Source: Laccaria trichodermophora
Lineage: Eukaryota; Basidiomycota; Agaricomycetes; Agaricales; Hydnangiaceae
Direction: 5' to 3'
Assembly: GCA_018417955.1 (NCBI GenBank)
Contig: JACTVC010000034.1
Coordinates: forward strand, 186,001-250,000
Length of the DNA stretch: 64,000 nt
A model generated the notes under the pieces. It made no database searches. It saw only the letters and a program-made list of their open reading frames with translations, and had not been told where the DNA came from. Both the position numbers and the translations under genes were made by a program. Shown in pieces: positions 1 to 9,556 of the stretch (positions are counted from its first letter, which is position 1; every line of letters begins with the position of its first letter).

Positions 1-1490
1 AGCAAGGCGATTCCTCTGCAAATATTGCTCCACTGGTTATATAATTTTTTTATGGTACACCGCCGGACCAACCACTGCACATTGACTCCGCAAACATAGA
101 AAAAAAATTATAACGAAGTTTGACACATTTACACTGAAAAGATATCTAAGTACACAATACCTCTGCAAATATTGCCCCACCGGTGGTGTCATTTTTTATG
201 ATATGCTGCTGGGCCAGCCACCGCAAATCGCCTCCGCATTTATATTGAAAATTTATAATAGTGTGTTAGAATACTTTTGACATGTTTATACTAAAAACAT
301 ATTCAAGTACACGATACCTCCACAAATATTGCCCTGCCGGCGGTGTCATTTTTCATGATACACCGCCGGGCCAGCCACCGCAAATCGCCTCCGCTTTTAT
401 ATTGAAAATTTATAATAGCCTGTTAGAATATTTTTGACATGTTTATACTAAAAACATATTTAAGTACATGATTCCACCGCAAATATTGCTTCGCCGGCGG
501 TGTCATTTTTATGATACGCCGCTGGGCCAGCCACCGCAAATCGCCTCCGCTTTTATATTGAAAATTTATAATAGCCTGTTAAAATATTTTTGACATGTTT
601 ATACTAAAAACATGTTTAAGTACACGATGCCACTGCAAATATTGCTTCGCCGGCGGTGTCATTTTTATGATACGCCGCCGGGCCAGCCACTGCAAATCGC
701 CTCCGCTTTTATATTGAAAATTTATAATAGCCTGTTAAAATATTTTTGACATGTTTATACTAAAAACATGTTTAAGTACACAATGCCACTGCAAATATTG
801 CTTCGCCGGCGGTGTCATTTTTTTATGATACGCCGCCGGACCAGCCACCGCAAGTCACCTCCGCATTTATATTGAAAACTTATAATAGCCTGTTAGAATA
901 TTTACATCTTTACAGCTAAAAAGATATTTAAGTACACAATATCTCTGCAAATATTGCTTCGCCGGCGGTGTCATTTTTTTATTATACGCCGCCAGGCCAG
1001 CCACCGCAAATCGCCTCTGCTTTTATATTGAAAATTTATAATAGCATGTTAGAATATTTTTGACATGTTTACACCGAAAACATATTTAAGTACACAATGC
1101 CTCCACAAATATTGCTTCGCCGGCAGTGTCATTTTCTTTATGATACACCGCCGGACCAGCCACCACACATTGCCTCTGCTTTTATATCGAAAATTTATAA
1201 TGGCCTGTTAGGATGTGTTTGAGACATTCACACCAAAAACATATCTAAGTACACAATACCCCCGCAAATATTGCTCTGCCAGTGGTGTCATTTTCTTATG
1301 ATACTCCACCAGACCAGCCACTGCACATTGCCTCCACTTCCATCTTGAAAAATGTGTAATAGCCTGTTAGAATATATTTGACACATTTACCCTGAAAATA
1401 TATTTGAGTACACAATCCCTCTGCAAATATTGCTCTGCCGGCGGTGTCATTTCTTTATGATACTCCGTTGGACTACCCACCACATAGAAC
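1..1490. repeat. 156-bp satellite array, about 9.5 copies
   Basis: A head-to-tail array whose unit holds the landmark GCAAATATTGC, then CGCCGGCGGTGTCATTTTT, a second GC-rich stretch and an AT-rich tail. The landmark recurs near 18, 165, 322, 479, 635, 791, 947, 1105, 1264 and 1423, giving spacings of 147-159 and mostly 156. Copies between 479 and 947 are the most alike and the outer ones more diverged, as expected when unequal exchange homogenises the centre. There is no coding potential. The array runs off the left edge of the window. Confidence 0.95.
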
Positions 1491-1985
1491 ACCCTGCCAA
1501 GCAAAGCACTACACATTGCCCCAAAAACACCACCAATCTAATGGTCCTTCAAACTTTACCTGTGCACACTTTCTCTCAATATGAGCTCTGGCTCTGATAG
1601 CCAGAGATAACCAAGTATGCATTATACAGGACCAGAAAAGGGTGTTGCGGCAACAAGGATGGTTCGGCTATTTTGCTTGTTGCCAGGCAGGGACCATCAA
1701 AGTTTCAGTTTGTGCCTGAGACATTTCCAAATTGAGGTGATGCGCTTGGTGCATGGGCCCTCCGCCGCATGCAAACAGACCCTGCATCCCGACAAACAAC
1801 GACGTACTCACCCAATTTCAATCCATGTAACCTGAAAACCAGCCAGGTGATAGACCTCAATGCCATGGTAATTACCATGTTAAAATCTTCAAGAGATGTT
1901 TTGTTTTTGTCAACAAACACAGAAAAGAGGGTTTTATGTTGATAATCTCTATCAAACCTTGATTGCATTGTGGCATTACAACAAA

Positions 1986-2475
1986 AATCATCAAGACTTT
2001 TTTTTTCCCCGAACAACTTATCGTCGGGCCTAGCTCGTTGGAATTGTCCCTTTTCAAGCTTTTCAAGGGTGGTTTTTACATGAGTCAAAAGTCATTATTA
2101 CATGTTGCGGGGCTGAAACAACCTGTGAAATGGTACTTTTTATGATAGAAACCATCAAGACTTTTCTTTTCCCCAAACAACTTATTGTCGGGCCTAGCTT
2201 GTTCGAATCCTGACTTCTCCAGCTTTACAGAGGTGGCTTTTACATGAGGTAACAGCCATTATTATGTTCTGCAGAGCTGAAACAGCTTGTAAAAAGTTAA
2301 AATTTACAATGAACACCATCAAGACTTTTTCTTTTCCTAGGTAACTTACTGTTGGGTCTAGCTTGTTCAAATCCTGCTTTCTCCAGCTCTCCAGAGGTAG
2401 TTTTTATGTGGGTTGACAGTCATTTTTACATTCTGTGCAGCTGAAACAATCTGTGAAAAGGTATTTCACATAAGT
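1986..2475. repeat. 165-bp tandem repeat, three copies
   Basis: Three diverged copies begin near 1986, 2151 and 2315. Each starts with an (A)CCATCAAGACTTTT-like motif, a thymine-rich tract and a GGGCCTAGCTTGTT-like segment, and ends with GCTGAAACA followed by CTGTGAAA-like sequence. Spacing is 164-165 bp. The short ORFs inside are by-products of the repeat. Confidence 0.85.
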
Positions 2476-2569
2476 GACTCTTCAAAACACACTTGTGAGC
2501 ATGTACAGAGGTTTATATACTTTCTTCCAAACCCCTTTGAAGGATCCAGATGAGTCTCCCCTCTGTAGT

Positions 2570-3250
2570 CTATCCACTGCAGCTGCAATATACCCTCCGC
2601 AATTTACCTCCTGCAATATACCCTCCGCAGCCACAATCTACCCTCTGCAATATACCCCCTGCAATATACCCTCTGCAGCTGCAATATATCCTCCACAATA
2701 TACCTCCCGCAATATACCTCCCGCAATATACCTCCCGCAATATACCTCCCGCAATATACCTCCCGCAATATACCTCCCGCAATATACCCTCCGCAGCTGC
2801 AATATACCCTCTTCAATCTACCTCCCGCAATCTACCTCCCGCAATATACCTCCCACAATATACCCTCCACAGCTGCAATATACCCTCCACAATCTACCTC
2901 CTGCAATATACCCTCCGCAGCCGCAATATACCACAATATACCCCCTGCAATATACCCTCTGCAGCTGCAATATATCCTCTGCAATATACCTCCCACAATA
3001 TACCTCCCACAATATACCTCCCACAATATACCTCCCGCAATATACCTCCTGCAATATACCTCCCGCAATATACCCTCCACAGCCGCAATATACCTCCCAT
3101 GATATACCTCCCGCAATATACCCTCCACAGCTGCAATATACCCTCCACAATCTACCTCCTGCAATATACCCTCCGCAGCCGCAATATACCACAATATACC
3201 CCCCTGCAATATACCCTCCACAATCTACCTCCTGCAATATACCATCCCCA
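2570..3250. repeat. 14-bp minisatellite (CAATATACCTCCCG)
   Basis: Dozens of tandem copies of a 14-bp unit, with 20-bp variants carrying an extra GCAGCYG. Because the unit has few stop codons, both strands show long open frames with Tyr-Ile-Pro or Gly-Gly-Ile repeats. These have no start context, introns or domains and are not genes. Confidence 0.93.
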
Positions 3251-3261
3251 GCAGTGCCATG

Positions 3262-3990
3262 TTTGAAAAAAAAAAAAAACATTGCTCCAGCGGTGCCATT
3301 TCAAAAAGTAATACATTGCCCCGGCGGTGCCATTTTTAAAAATAATACATTGTGCCAGCAGTGCCATTTTTAAAAAAATACATTGCTCCGGCGGTGCCAT
3401 TTTAAAAAGGAATACATTGTGCTGGCAGTGCCATTTTAAAAAAATACATTGCTCCAGCGGTGCCATTTCGAAAAATAATACATTGCCCCGGCGGTGCCAT
3501 TTTAAAAAATAATACATTGTGCCAGCGTGCCATTTTAAAAAAAATACATTGCTCCGGCGGTGCCATTTTAAAAAGTAATACATTGTGCCGGCGGTGCCAT
3601 TTTAAAAAAATACATTGCTCCGGCGGTGCCATTTTAAAAAAATACATTGCTCCGGCGGTGCCATTTCGAAAAATAATACATTGCCCCGGCGGTGCCATTT
3701 TAAAAAATAATACATTGTGCCAGCGTGCCATTTTAAAAAAAATACATTGCTCTGGCGGTGCCATTTTAAAAAGTAATACATTGTGCCGGCGGTGCCATTT
3801 AAAAAAAATACATTGCTCCGGCGGTGCCATTTTAAAAAATAATACATTGTGCCAGTGGTGCCATTTTAAAAATAATACATTGCTCCGGCAGTGCCATTTT
3901 AAAAAGTAATACATTGTGCTGGCAGTGCCACCTATGCCGGCGGTGAAAAAAATACATTGGTCTTGCGGTGCCTCTTTGAAAAAACTGCAC
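3262..3990. repeat. about 35-bp minisatellite with 198-bp higher-order repeat
   Basis: About 20 copies of a unit built on ACATTGCTCCGGCGGTGCC followed by a T/A tract. Variants (TGTGCC, GCCCCG, and a unit lacking one G as CCAGCGTGCC) recur in order. The block at 3463 reappears at 3661 and the CCAGCG variant at 3516 reappears at 3714, a 198-bp higher-order period. Open frames here are repeat artefacts. Confidence 0.93.
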
Positions 3991-4854
3991 TGCTGCAACA
4001 GAGCTTTATTATATATATATATTGCTCTAGACCTCCAACACAGCTATTCAAAAAGTGTCTCTTATGAAAAGGCAATGTGTTTTTATTGGAAGGTGTTCTG
4101 CTGGTCTGTTATATTCAGCTGTATATCTGGGGGGACATGATATGGACAATAGTTAATGAAGACTGCTTGTGTTTCAAAAGAAATTACAGTATCTCATCAC
4201 CTTGCAGTAGGACTCTCATTGTGATTAATCATTCAGTATATTTTTCAGTTGTAATGGCTCAAATTCATGACATTTAACTGATGACTGCAGCCCTATCACT
4301 ATGTATGATCACCATCTATGTTTACATGGTACGCCGCAACTTGTGCCGCCAGAGGACAGGGTACACCGCAACTCTCCCCGCCGGGCATCAGGACATCTCC
4401 GCCGGCGAGACACTATGCCATTGGTGAAAAGGACAGCCAGCACATGCTAGTGAGTCCCTGTAAGGATTGCGGCCGCACCATCACTAAAGGCACATCATAA
4501 GATTCGGGCCGTCCGGCTGGGCCCATGTAGTATGGTGTTTTGTCACATCCGGCTACTCCATTAGGTAAGGCACAACGTGACTAACATATGTGGTTGACGA
4601 GCGGATTCTAGAATGACGTGAGTCCCCTTTGTGAAATATCACAGCGCAGTCAAGACAATGGCTTACCTCGAGTGTGCTGTCCGTTCAGTTCCGGGAATCA
4701 ATTCATCGTTTCAAATGTGGATGACAAGAACCTCGACCAATCCATTGGCCACACCAGCTTGATGTAACTCCGGGGCTAAAGACACCGCAACGAAGCCGTG
4801 CGTCTGTGTCGTCTGTAGGGCCTGCCCAACAATCGACATCAGTTGGGAGGGCAC
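3991..4854. other. no recognisable gene
   Basis: A degenerate tail of the minisatellite (about 3991-4030) grades into AT-rich DNA. 4320-4430 has several GCCGCAAC and CCGCCGG stretches resembling the satellite core. No ORF here has a recognisable domain. The 4500-4854 part joins a CACTA terminal copy but shows no match to the second copy at 46902. Confidence 0.5.
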
Positions 4855-5706
4855 TGACATAGGCCAAGAACATACTTGTTTTCAGCACCTGAGGAGGGAG
4901 GTGGAGGAGCAGTCAAGATTGGGAGGTGCGGGCTTGTTGTGCAGAGGAGGGTGGAATTTGAGGGAGCTGTGAAAATCGGCTGTCATCGACAGTTGGTTTC
5001 GTTTAGAAGGAGTGGGTGACTGTGGGTATGCAAGAGAACGCACTCATACTCGGTAGCTGAATGTAGAGTCATCTATGAAAAGAGTCGTTAGCGCCGTCAT
5101 AGAGAAGTTTTATATGAACTCACTTCAAGTCGACATATTTCGTCAAGGGAACGCCGCCATGCAAGTAAGGACTCGACAAGCAAATATATCGGCACCCGAA
5201 CACGACCCGCCGAGCCACTGTGCAGTACATCCATCTTCGGAAAAAAGTTTGCAGATATGAAGATGGATGTTTGAAAGAGCCGTGTCACGGTGCCTTCAGA
5301 TGCTGTGGCCTCCATGGTCCGGCCACTCATTTCGAGCGATGGTCACACTGTGAGGGTTGTTAAGATGAAAAAGAGAGACAAAAAGACAACAGAGCTCAAC
5401 CATAGAATGAGGAGTGATGTCGATGGTGGTTTGTAGTAACGGCAAGTGCCATCAAACCCGCCTTCGGATCGAAGCGGAGAAGCAAGATCATGATCAGTGC
5501 CTATTCTTAGCGAGCGCGCTGCCGTCGGTCTAGTAGTGCATCCCGCCACTTTCAGTGCTTAATGGCACTTTCGTAGAGATCTCGATGTGATTCTGACCTA
5601 TTTATAGGTGGCAGCGCCGAGTGACCGAGGTCTTCAAGGCCAATTACCTATTGCCAAAGAATTGGCCTTAGAAGGCTTCGATCACTAATAGCTGTCATGC
5701 CTTAGG
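4855..5706 (-). mobile_element. isolated copy of CACTA terminal region
   Basis: Read on the minus strand from 5706, this segment aligns along about 850 bp with 46902-47752, the region just inside the left end of the large CACTA element. Shared landmarks are ACCTAAGGCATGACAG, an interrupted palindrome (GGCCAATT...AATTGGCC), a TATA box at 5597-5606, TGATCTTGCTTC, ATGAGTGGCCGG and CTATGTCAGTGCCC. It lacks the outermost 85 bp or so of the CACTA end. At 5695-5706 it joins the truncated copia reading frame. It is a fragment left by an older CACTA copy or by a rearrangement; no convincing protein is encoded. Confidence 0.8.
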
Positions 5707-8010
5707 TGGGTATTTTTCCCAAGGTGTTATACCTCCTGGAAGTGAACGTGTGAGAGTTTTGGAATGAAGATGCGCTGCTGTCAGATAAAATTCATCCCAT
5801 AAATAGGGAGGGCAGTCAGCGTAAATGCGCATAGTTCGGGCTTTGGCCATAAGGGTCCGATGCATTCGTTCTACACGTCCTATGTGAGCAGAGGTGTAGG
5901 GCGCTGTGAAGCGCTGTTCGATACCACGGGACTTCAACCATTCGTTCATTTTGTCGCTCTTTAGCTCCCCTTGATCGGTGATGTAGGTACCAATTTTCTG
6001 ACCGGTTTCAGATTCCCTTGCTAACTCCCATGCCATTAGTTCTGGGAACGCATCATCCTTATTTTTCAAGGGAATCGACCACAATTGACTTGTGTAGTCG
6101 TCTACGATATCCATGACATACTCATTTCCCGCACGAGATCTCAGGTGCTGTCCTGATAAATCAACCCACACCTTCTCCAACACCCTTGTAGCCTTATGCC
6201 CCGGCCCCTCCTTGCGTGTCTTTGGTACTGGTGTCTTTGTCTGTTTACCAAGCACGCAAAATTCACATTTAGGTGGATTTGTGGGGGGAAAGCTGGCAGG
6301 CATACCTGGGATTAAGCCGTTCTTCGCCATTTCTCGTACAGCTTGGTAGTTTGCATGGCCAAGACGACGATGCCATGTTTCGAGATCGGGCGCATGAGAT
6401 ATAGTAAAGGCGTGTTCAGCGTGAGGAGATAGAGGGTTGAGGGAATAGAGGTTTTTGGTGGGAAGGAGTGTGCCGTGGGCAATTGTCGCACCGGAAGATT
6501 TGTTGGTAATCCAACAGGTAGCTTCGTCGAAATGAGCAACGGCTTGGCTGTCGCGTGCAAGTGTGCTAACCGAGATAAGCCGCACTGCTGCATTAGGAAT
6601 GAATAAAACATTTTCCAAGATTATATGCGCTCCGCGCGCAATGCGAAGTTTGATATTACCCAGCCCGATGGCAGTAACAGATGATCCGCCTACGCCTTTA
6701 ACAGATCGAGCTGCGATTGGACGAAGCGTGAGGAAGTCGCTTTGTTCTGGGGATATGTGAACGGTTGCTCCCGTGTCGACGTAGAATGGAAGATCGTCGA
6801 GAGAGATGGGGGTGCGCTTGTTTTGTTGGAGTGGAGAAATTTCAGAGATAGCGGCGATGTCGACAGGTTTAGTGTGCTTTCTCCAGTCCAGTGAGGTTGT
6901 AGGCTCCTCCTCAAGCGCTAACCAGCCACTCCATTCTATGTTCTCCAAGGAGTCAGGGAGTATAGATTCCGGAAGGTCCGATGCGAGGCCGGCAAACTCA
7001 GTCTTTGAGCTACTGGGAGCAGAGATGTCGGATGGGTCGACGTGGATAATGAAGGCTTTGCCTGTGGAGTCCTTCACGTTCACGGCAATTTTTCCGGTGT
7101 TGCTGTTGGACTTTGTAGCGTTACTGGTATTTCCTCGAGCTTTTTCGCGATCCCTCTTACGCGCGTCTTTGGATTCTTGGATTGTTTTGCCTGCCATTCC
7201 CCCTCCTGGGGAGATGCAGTATAAATCCATGTGGCCCTCACGTTTGCAGTTACTGCAAATGGGAGTGCTATAGGACTTCGTGCGGACGGCAAGAGCGACG
7301 TCGGATGTGGAGAATGATTTTGTCGCAGAATGGAGGGTTTCTTCGCTCTCTAGGTAGTGACGAATATCCTTTGATGTGTATTCTTTGTCCTTTGTCGAAG
7401 CGCGTAAATCACGTAGAATGCTGGAGCGGATATGGGGAAAATCTTCGAGAGAGTTGATGATCGCAATGCAGCGGAATAGATCAGCTGTGAAATCCCCCAT
7501 CGCAAAAGCTTGGTCTACGGCGTCGCAAATTTCGCGACACGTTTGAGGGAGTGGCGTACCTTTCTTGCACTTAATATTAAGAGCAGTGCGCAAGAGATCC
7601 ACCTGTCGAACTGGCCCCTCATTCTGGTGTCGCTCCCTTAGTGTGTCCCATGCTGCTTTGGCCCCCTTTGCCATATCCAATTCCGCTTCGTCGTCGTCGG
7701 AGACGTTCATTGCGATGGCCGTATAGGCGAAGCGGTCATTCTCCACCCAGTTTTCACAGGCACGAGGTTCAGTCGTAGGGGATGGTTTGGATTTTTCACC
7801 AAGGACGTAGCTGAGGAGACCGTTGATGGCGAGATAATGTGTCATATCTTTGCTCCATTTCTTGTAGTTGGATTTGAGTTTGTCAAGCTTTTCGCCGACG
7901 AAAACGTTGTTTGGGCGAGTAAGGGATATCGAGGGACGAAGTGCGTCGGCTTTAAGCAGTGCCTCGTCGAGGGAAAGACTGGCGGCGGCGACGGATTCCT
8001 TTGGCGCCAT
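5695..8010 (-). CDS. Ty1/copia gag-pol, truncated after integrase
   Basis: A 771-residue open frame encoding the first half of a copia polyprotein. In order: a UBN2-like Gag region (about 30-240), a CCHC zinc knuckle CSNCKREGH near residue 250, the aspartic protease motif VDTGA near 411, the HHCC pre-integrase module (WHRRLGH ... CEFC, about 545-590) and an integrase catalytic core with Asp near 616, Asp near 678 and Glu near 712 (VERMHRTL). Reverse transcriptase and RNase H are absent. The frame stops within the sequence following the integrase core, exactly where the CACTA-derived fragment begins. It has no internal stop, so loss of the 3' half may be fairly recent. Its 5' LTR lies upstream at 8143-8431. 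Confidence 0.93.
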   Translation of the reverse strand: MAPKESVAAASLSLDEALLKADALRPSISLTRPNNVFVGEKLDKLKSNYKKWSKDMTHYLAINGLLSYVLGEKSKPSPTTEPRACENWVENDRFAYTAIAMNVSDDDEAELDMAKGAKAAWDTLRERHQNEGPVRQVDLLRTALNIKCKKGTPLPQTCREICDAVDQAFAMGDFTADLFRCIAIINSLEDFPHIRSSILRDLRASTKDKEYTSKDIRHYLESEETLHSATKSFSTSDVALAVRTKSYSTPICSNCKREGHMDLYCISPGGGMAGKTIQESKDARKRDREKARGNTSNATKSNSNTGKIAVNVKDSTGKAFIIHVDPSDISAPSSSKTEFAGLASDLPESILPDSLENIEWSGWLALEEEPTTSLDWRKHTKPVDIAAISEISPLQQNKRTPISLDDLPFYVDTGATVHISPEQSDFLTLRPIAARSVKGVGGSSVTAIGLGNIKLRIARGAHIILENVLFIPNAAVRLISVSTLARDSQAVAHFDEATCWITNKSSGATIAHGTLLPTKNLYSLNPLSPHAEHAFTISHAPDLETWHRRLGHANYQAVREMAKNGLIPGMPASFPPTNPPKCEFCVLGKQTKTPVPKTRKEGPGHKATRVLEKVWVDLSGQHLRSRAGNEYVMDIVDDYTSQLWSIPLKNKDDAFPELMAWELARESETGQKIGTYITDQGELKSDKMNEWLKSRGIEQRFTAPYTSAHIGRVERMHRTLMAKARTMRIYADCPPYLWDEFYLTAAHLHSKTLTRSLPGGITPWEKYPPKA

Positions 8011-8142
8011 GACGAGAAAGAGACAGAGAACAAAGACAGTTGGACGCGTCTAATTTACGCGTTCGGAACGCGTTTGATGTGACAAGATTAAAATCTAGGG
8101 TTAGGTTCTTCGGTCACCACGCGTGACTATAGGCCCATAACC

Positions 8143-8431
8143 TGTTGAATCTAGACCCTAGAGTAGATAGAGAAAGATCTCAGTCTCGGTTATACGGACT
8201 GTATATTAGTGATGTACCTAGAGTAGATAGAGAAAGATCTAGGTACAGTAAGTAAGAGTATCTCAGATATTAGTATGAGTGGCTCACCTCAGTCTCGGTT
8301 ATACGGACTGAGGTGATAGTAAACTACTGGAGGGGTTTATATAGTAAGTACGAGTGGCTAAGGGAATAAAGGAAAAAGAAATAAAGAGAACGGACAAAAG
8401 GGAGTGTTCACGGTGTCGTGACATCCCAACA
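8143..8431 (-). repeat. 5' LTR of the truncated copia element
   Basis: On the minus strand the segment starts TGTTGGGATGTCACGACACC and ends TTCAACA, giving TG...CA ends and 289 bp. It contains a TATATAAA-like box (about 8336-8345). It is followed at once by GGTTATGGGCC (8132-8142), the copia-type primer binding site matching the anticodon arm of initiator tRNA-Met; the same site follows the LTR of the second copia element. No 3' LTR partner exists in the window. Two internal repeats (CCTAGAGTAGATAGAGAAAG and CAGTCTCGGTTATACGGACTG) each occur twice, and the second copy forms a hairpin at 8289-8315. Confidence 0.8.
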
Positions 8432-9556
8432 ACACGATATTGATGTCGAATGTTCGTCTTTAGGAGATGGACCTCGGCGTCATTGTTCCAACGTGACCAA
8501 TTACAACTCATGCACCTCCGTCCTCGTCGGAGGATTTGAAACTCCGTGGGTTTGGATAACTTTGGAAACACGAATACTAAAACCCACAGTGCCCAAGCCC
8601 AAAAACACGCTATTCCGCCCCTTCGCCTCCATGACTTTGACGTCATCCCCTCCGATTTCAACGCCGAAAGAATACCAAGGAGGCAAGTTGTGGTGAATGC
8701 TCGACCATGGCTCCCCATGCAGGACTCTAGTGCTTGTTTTGGTGAAGACGGATACGGAGAGTCAAGGCCGTCGTGGAGGGTGACAGATCTTGGGAGCGTA
8801 TACCGATCTGGAGGTGGGGGTTGAGCTTTGACACGGAGCTGGGTATTCGCATGCGGGAACTGGGTTTTCGGATGCGGGGGAGGTGGAGCGTGGACGTGGC
8901 CGTGGGCATGCTGCCGTTGGTTGGTGTAGGAGGTATGACAGCGTCGCATTCGATGGGGAGGAGATGTAGGTTTGAGCGAGCCGGTGACGGAATTAAGCTC
9001 AAGCTAATTGGGCTTTCGTCGTAGTTGGTCATGTACGCTATTTGTCTTTTCTCATTGGGGTGCGACTGAGCCTCATCAGCGTTCTGCAGGTTCGGATCCA
9101 TTGCAGCCTTCATTGGTTTACACTTGGCTATGCAGCTCATGTACAACGCTCTGTCAGTCTATCATGCTTGCTAAAACGTTGACTGCCGGAAGCTCTCTTC
9201 TTTACAGGTCCAACATCGTCGGTGGACATAATAACTTATGCAGCTTGGGGTGGAGCGTAGATGGCTGCTTTTAGAATGCAATTGGCGATATTGGGTGGGA
9301 CGCAGCTCACATGAGATTATAACCAGACATCGGTTATCTTGTCGACATTCATGGCGGTCCGAATGCCGGTTCGATGCCGGCTTGTTTTCCACAGGCTGTG
9401 TCTTGCAACAAAGCGACTTTGCTTTCACCATCTACCTCAGATCACTTCACCTAAGCACCGTCGAGTAGGTGGAGGGTCATTAATCATTCACTACGACGAA
9501 TCCGCGTTGAACAAAGGTACTAGACTTTGTTATTCCCAGATAACCCTTGACAGTCG
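8432..9556. other. no recognisable gene
   Basis: Flank of the copia LTR. Several frames of 60-216 codons overlap on both strands (the longest is minus 8299-8949, which overlaps the LTR). None shows a domain or a convincing exon structure. Possibly remnants of a gene upstream of the F-box locus. Confidence 0.4.

Noticed and set aside
1..1490. possible CRISPR-like array
   Set aside because: The units are contiguous 156-bp satellites with no unique spacers, in a eukaryotic genome.
2474..3373. 299-codon and other long ORFs with Tyr-Ile-Pro repeats
   Set aside because: They are translations of a 14-bp minisatellite, open on both strands, with no gene structure.
3402..3998. 198-codon ORF with KMAPPEQ repeats on the minus strand
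   Set aside because: Product of the 35-bp minisatellite.
8299..8949. 216-codon minus-strand ORF
   Set aside because: Runs through the copia LTR and shows no domain or codon pattern.
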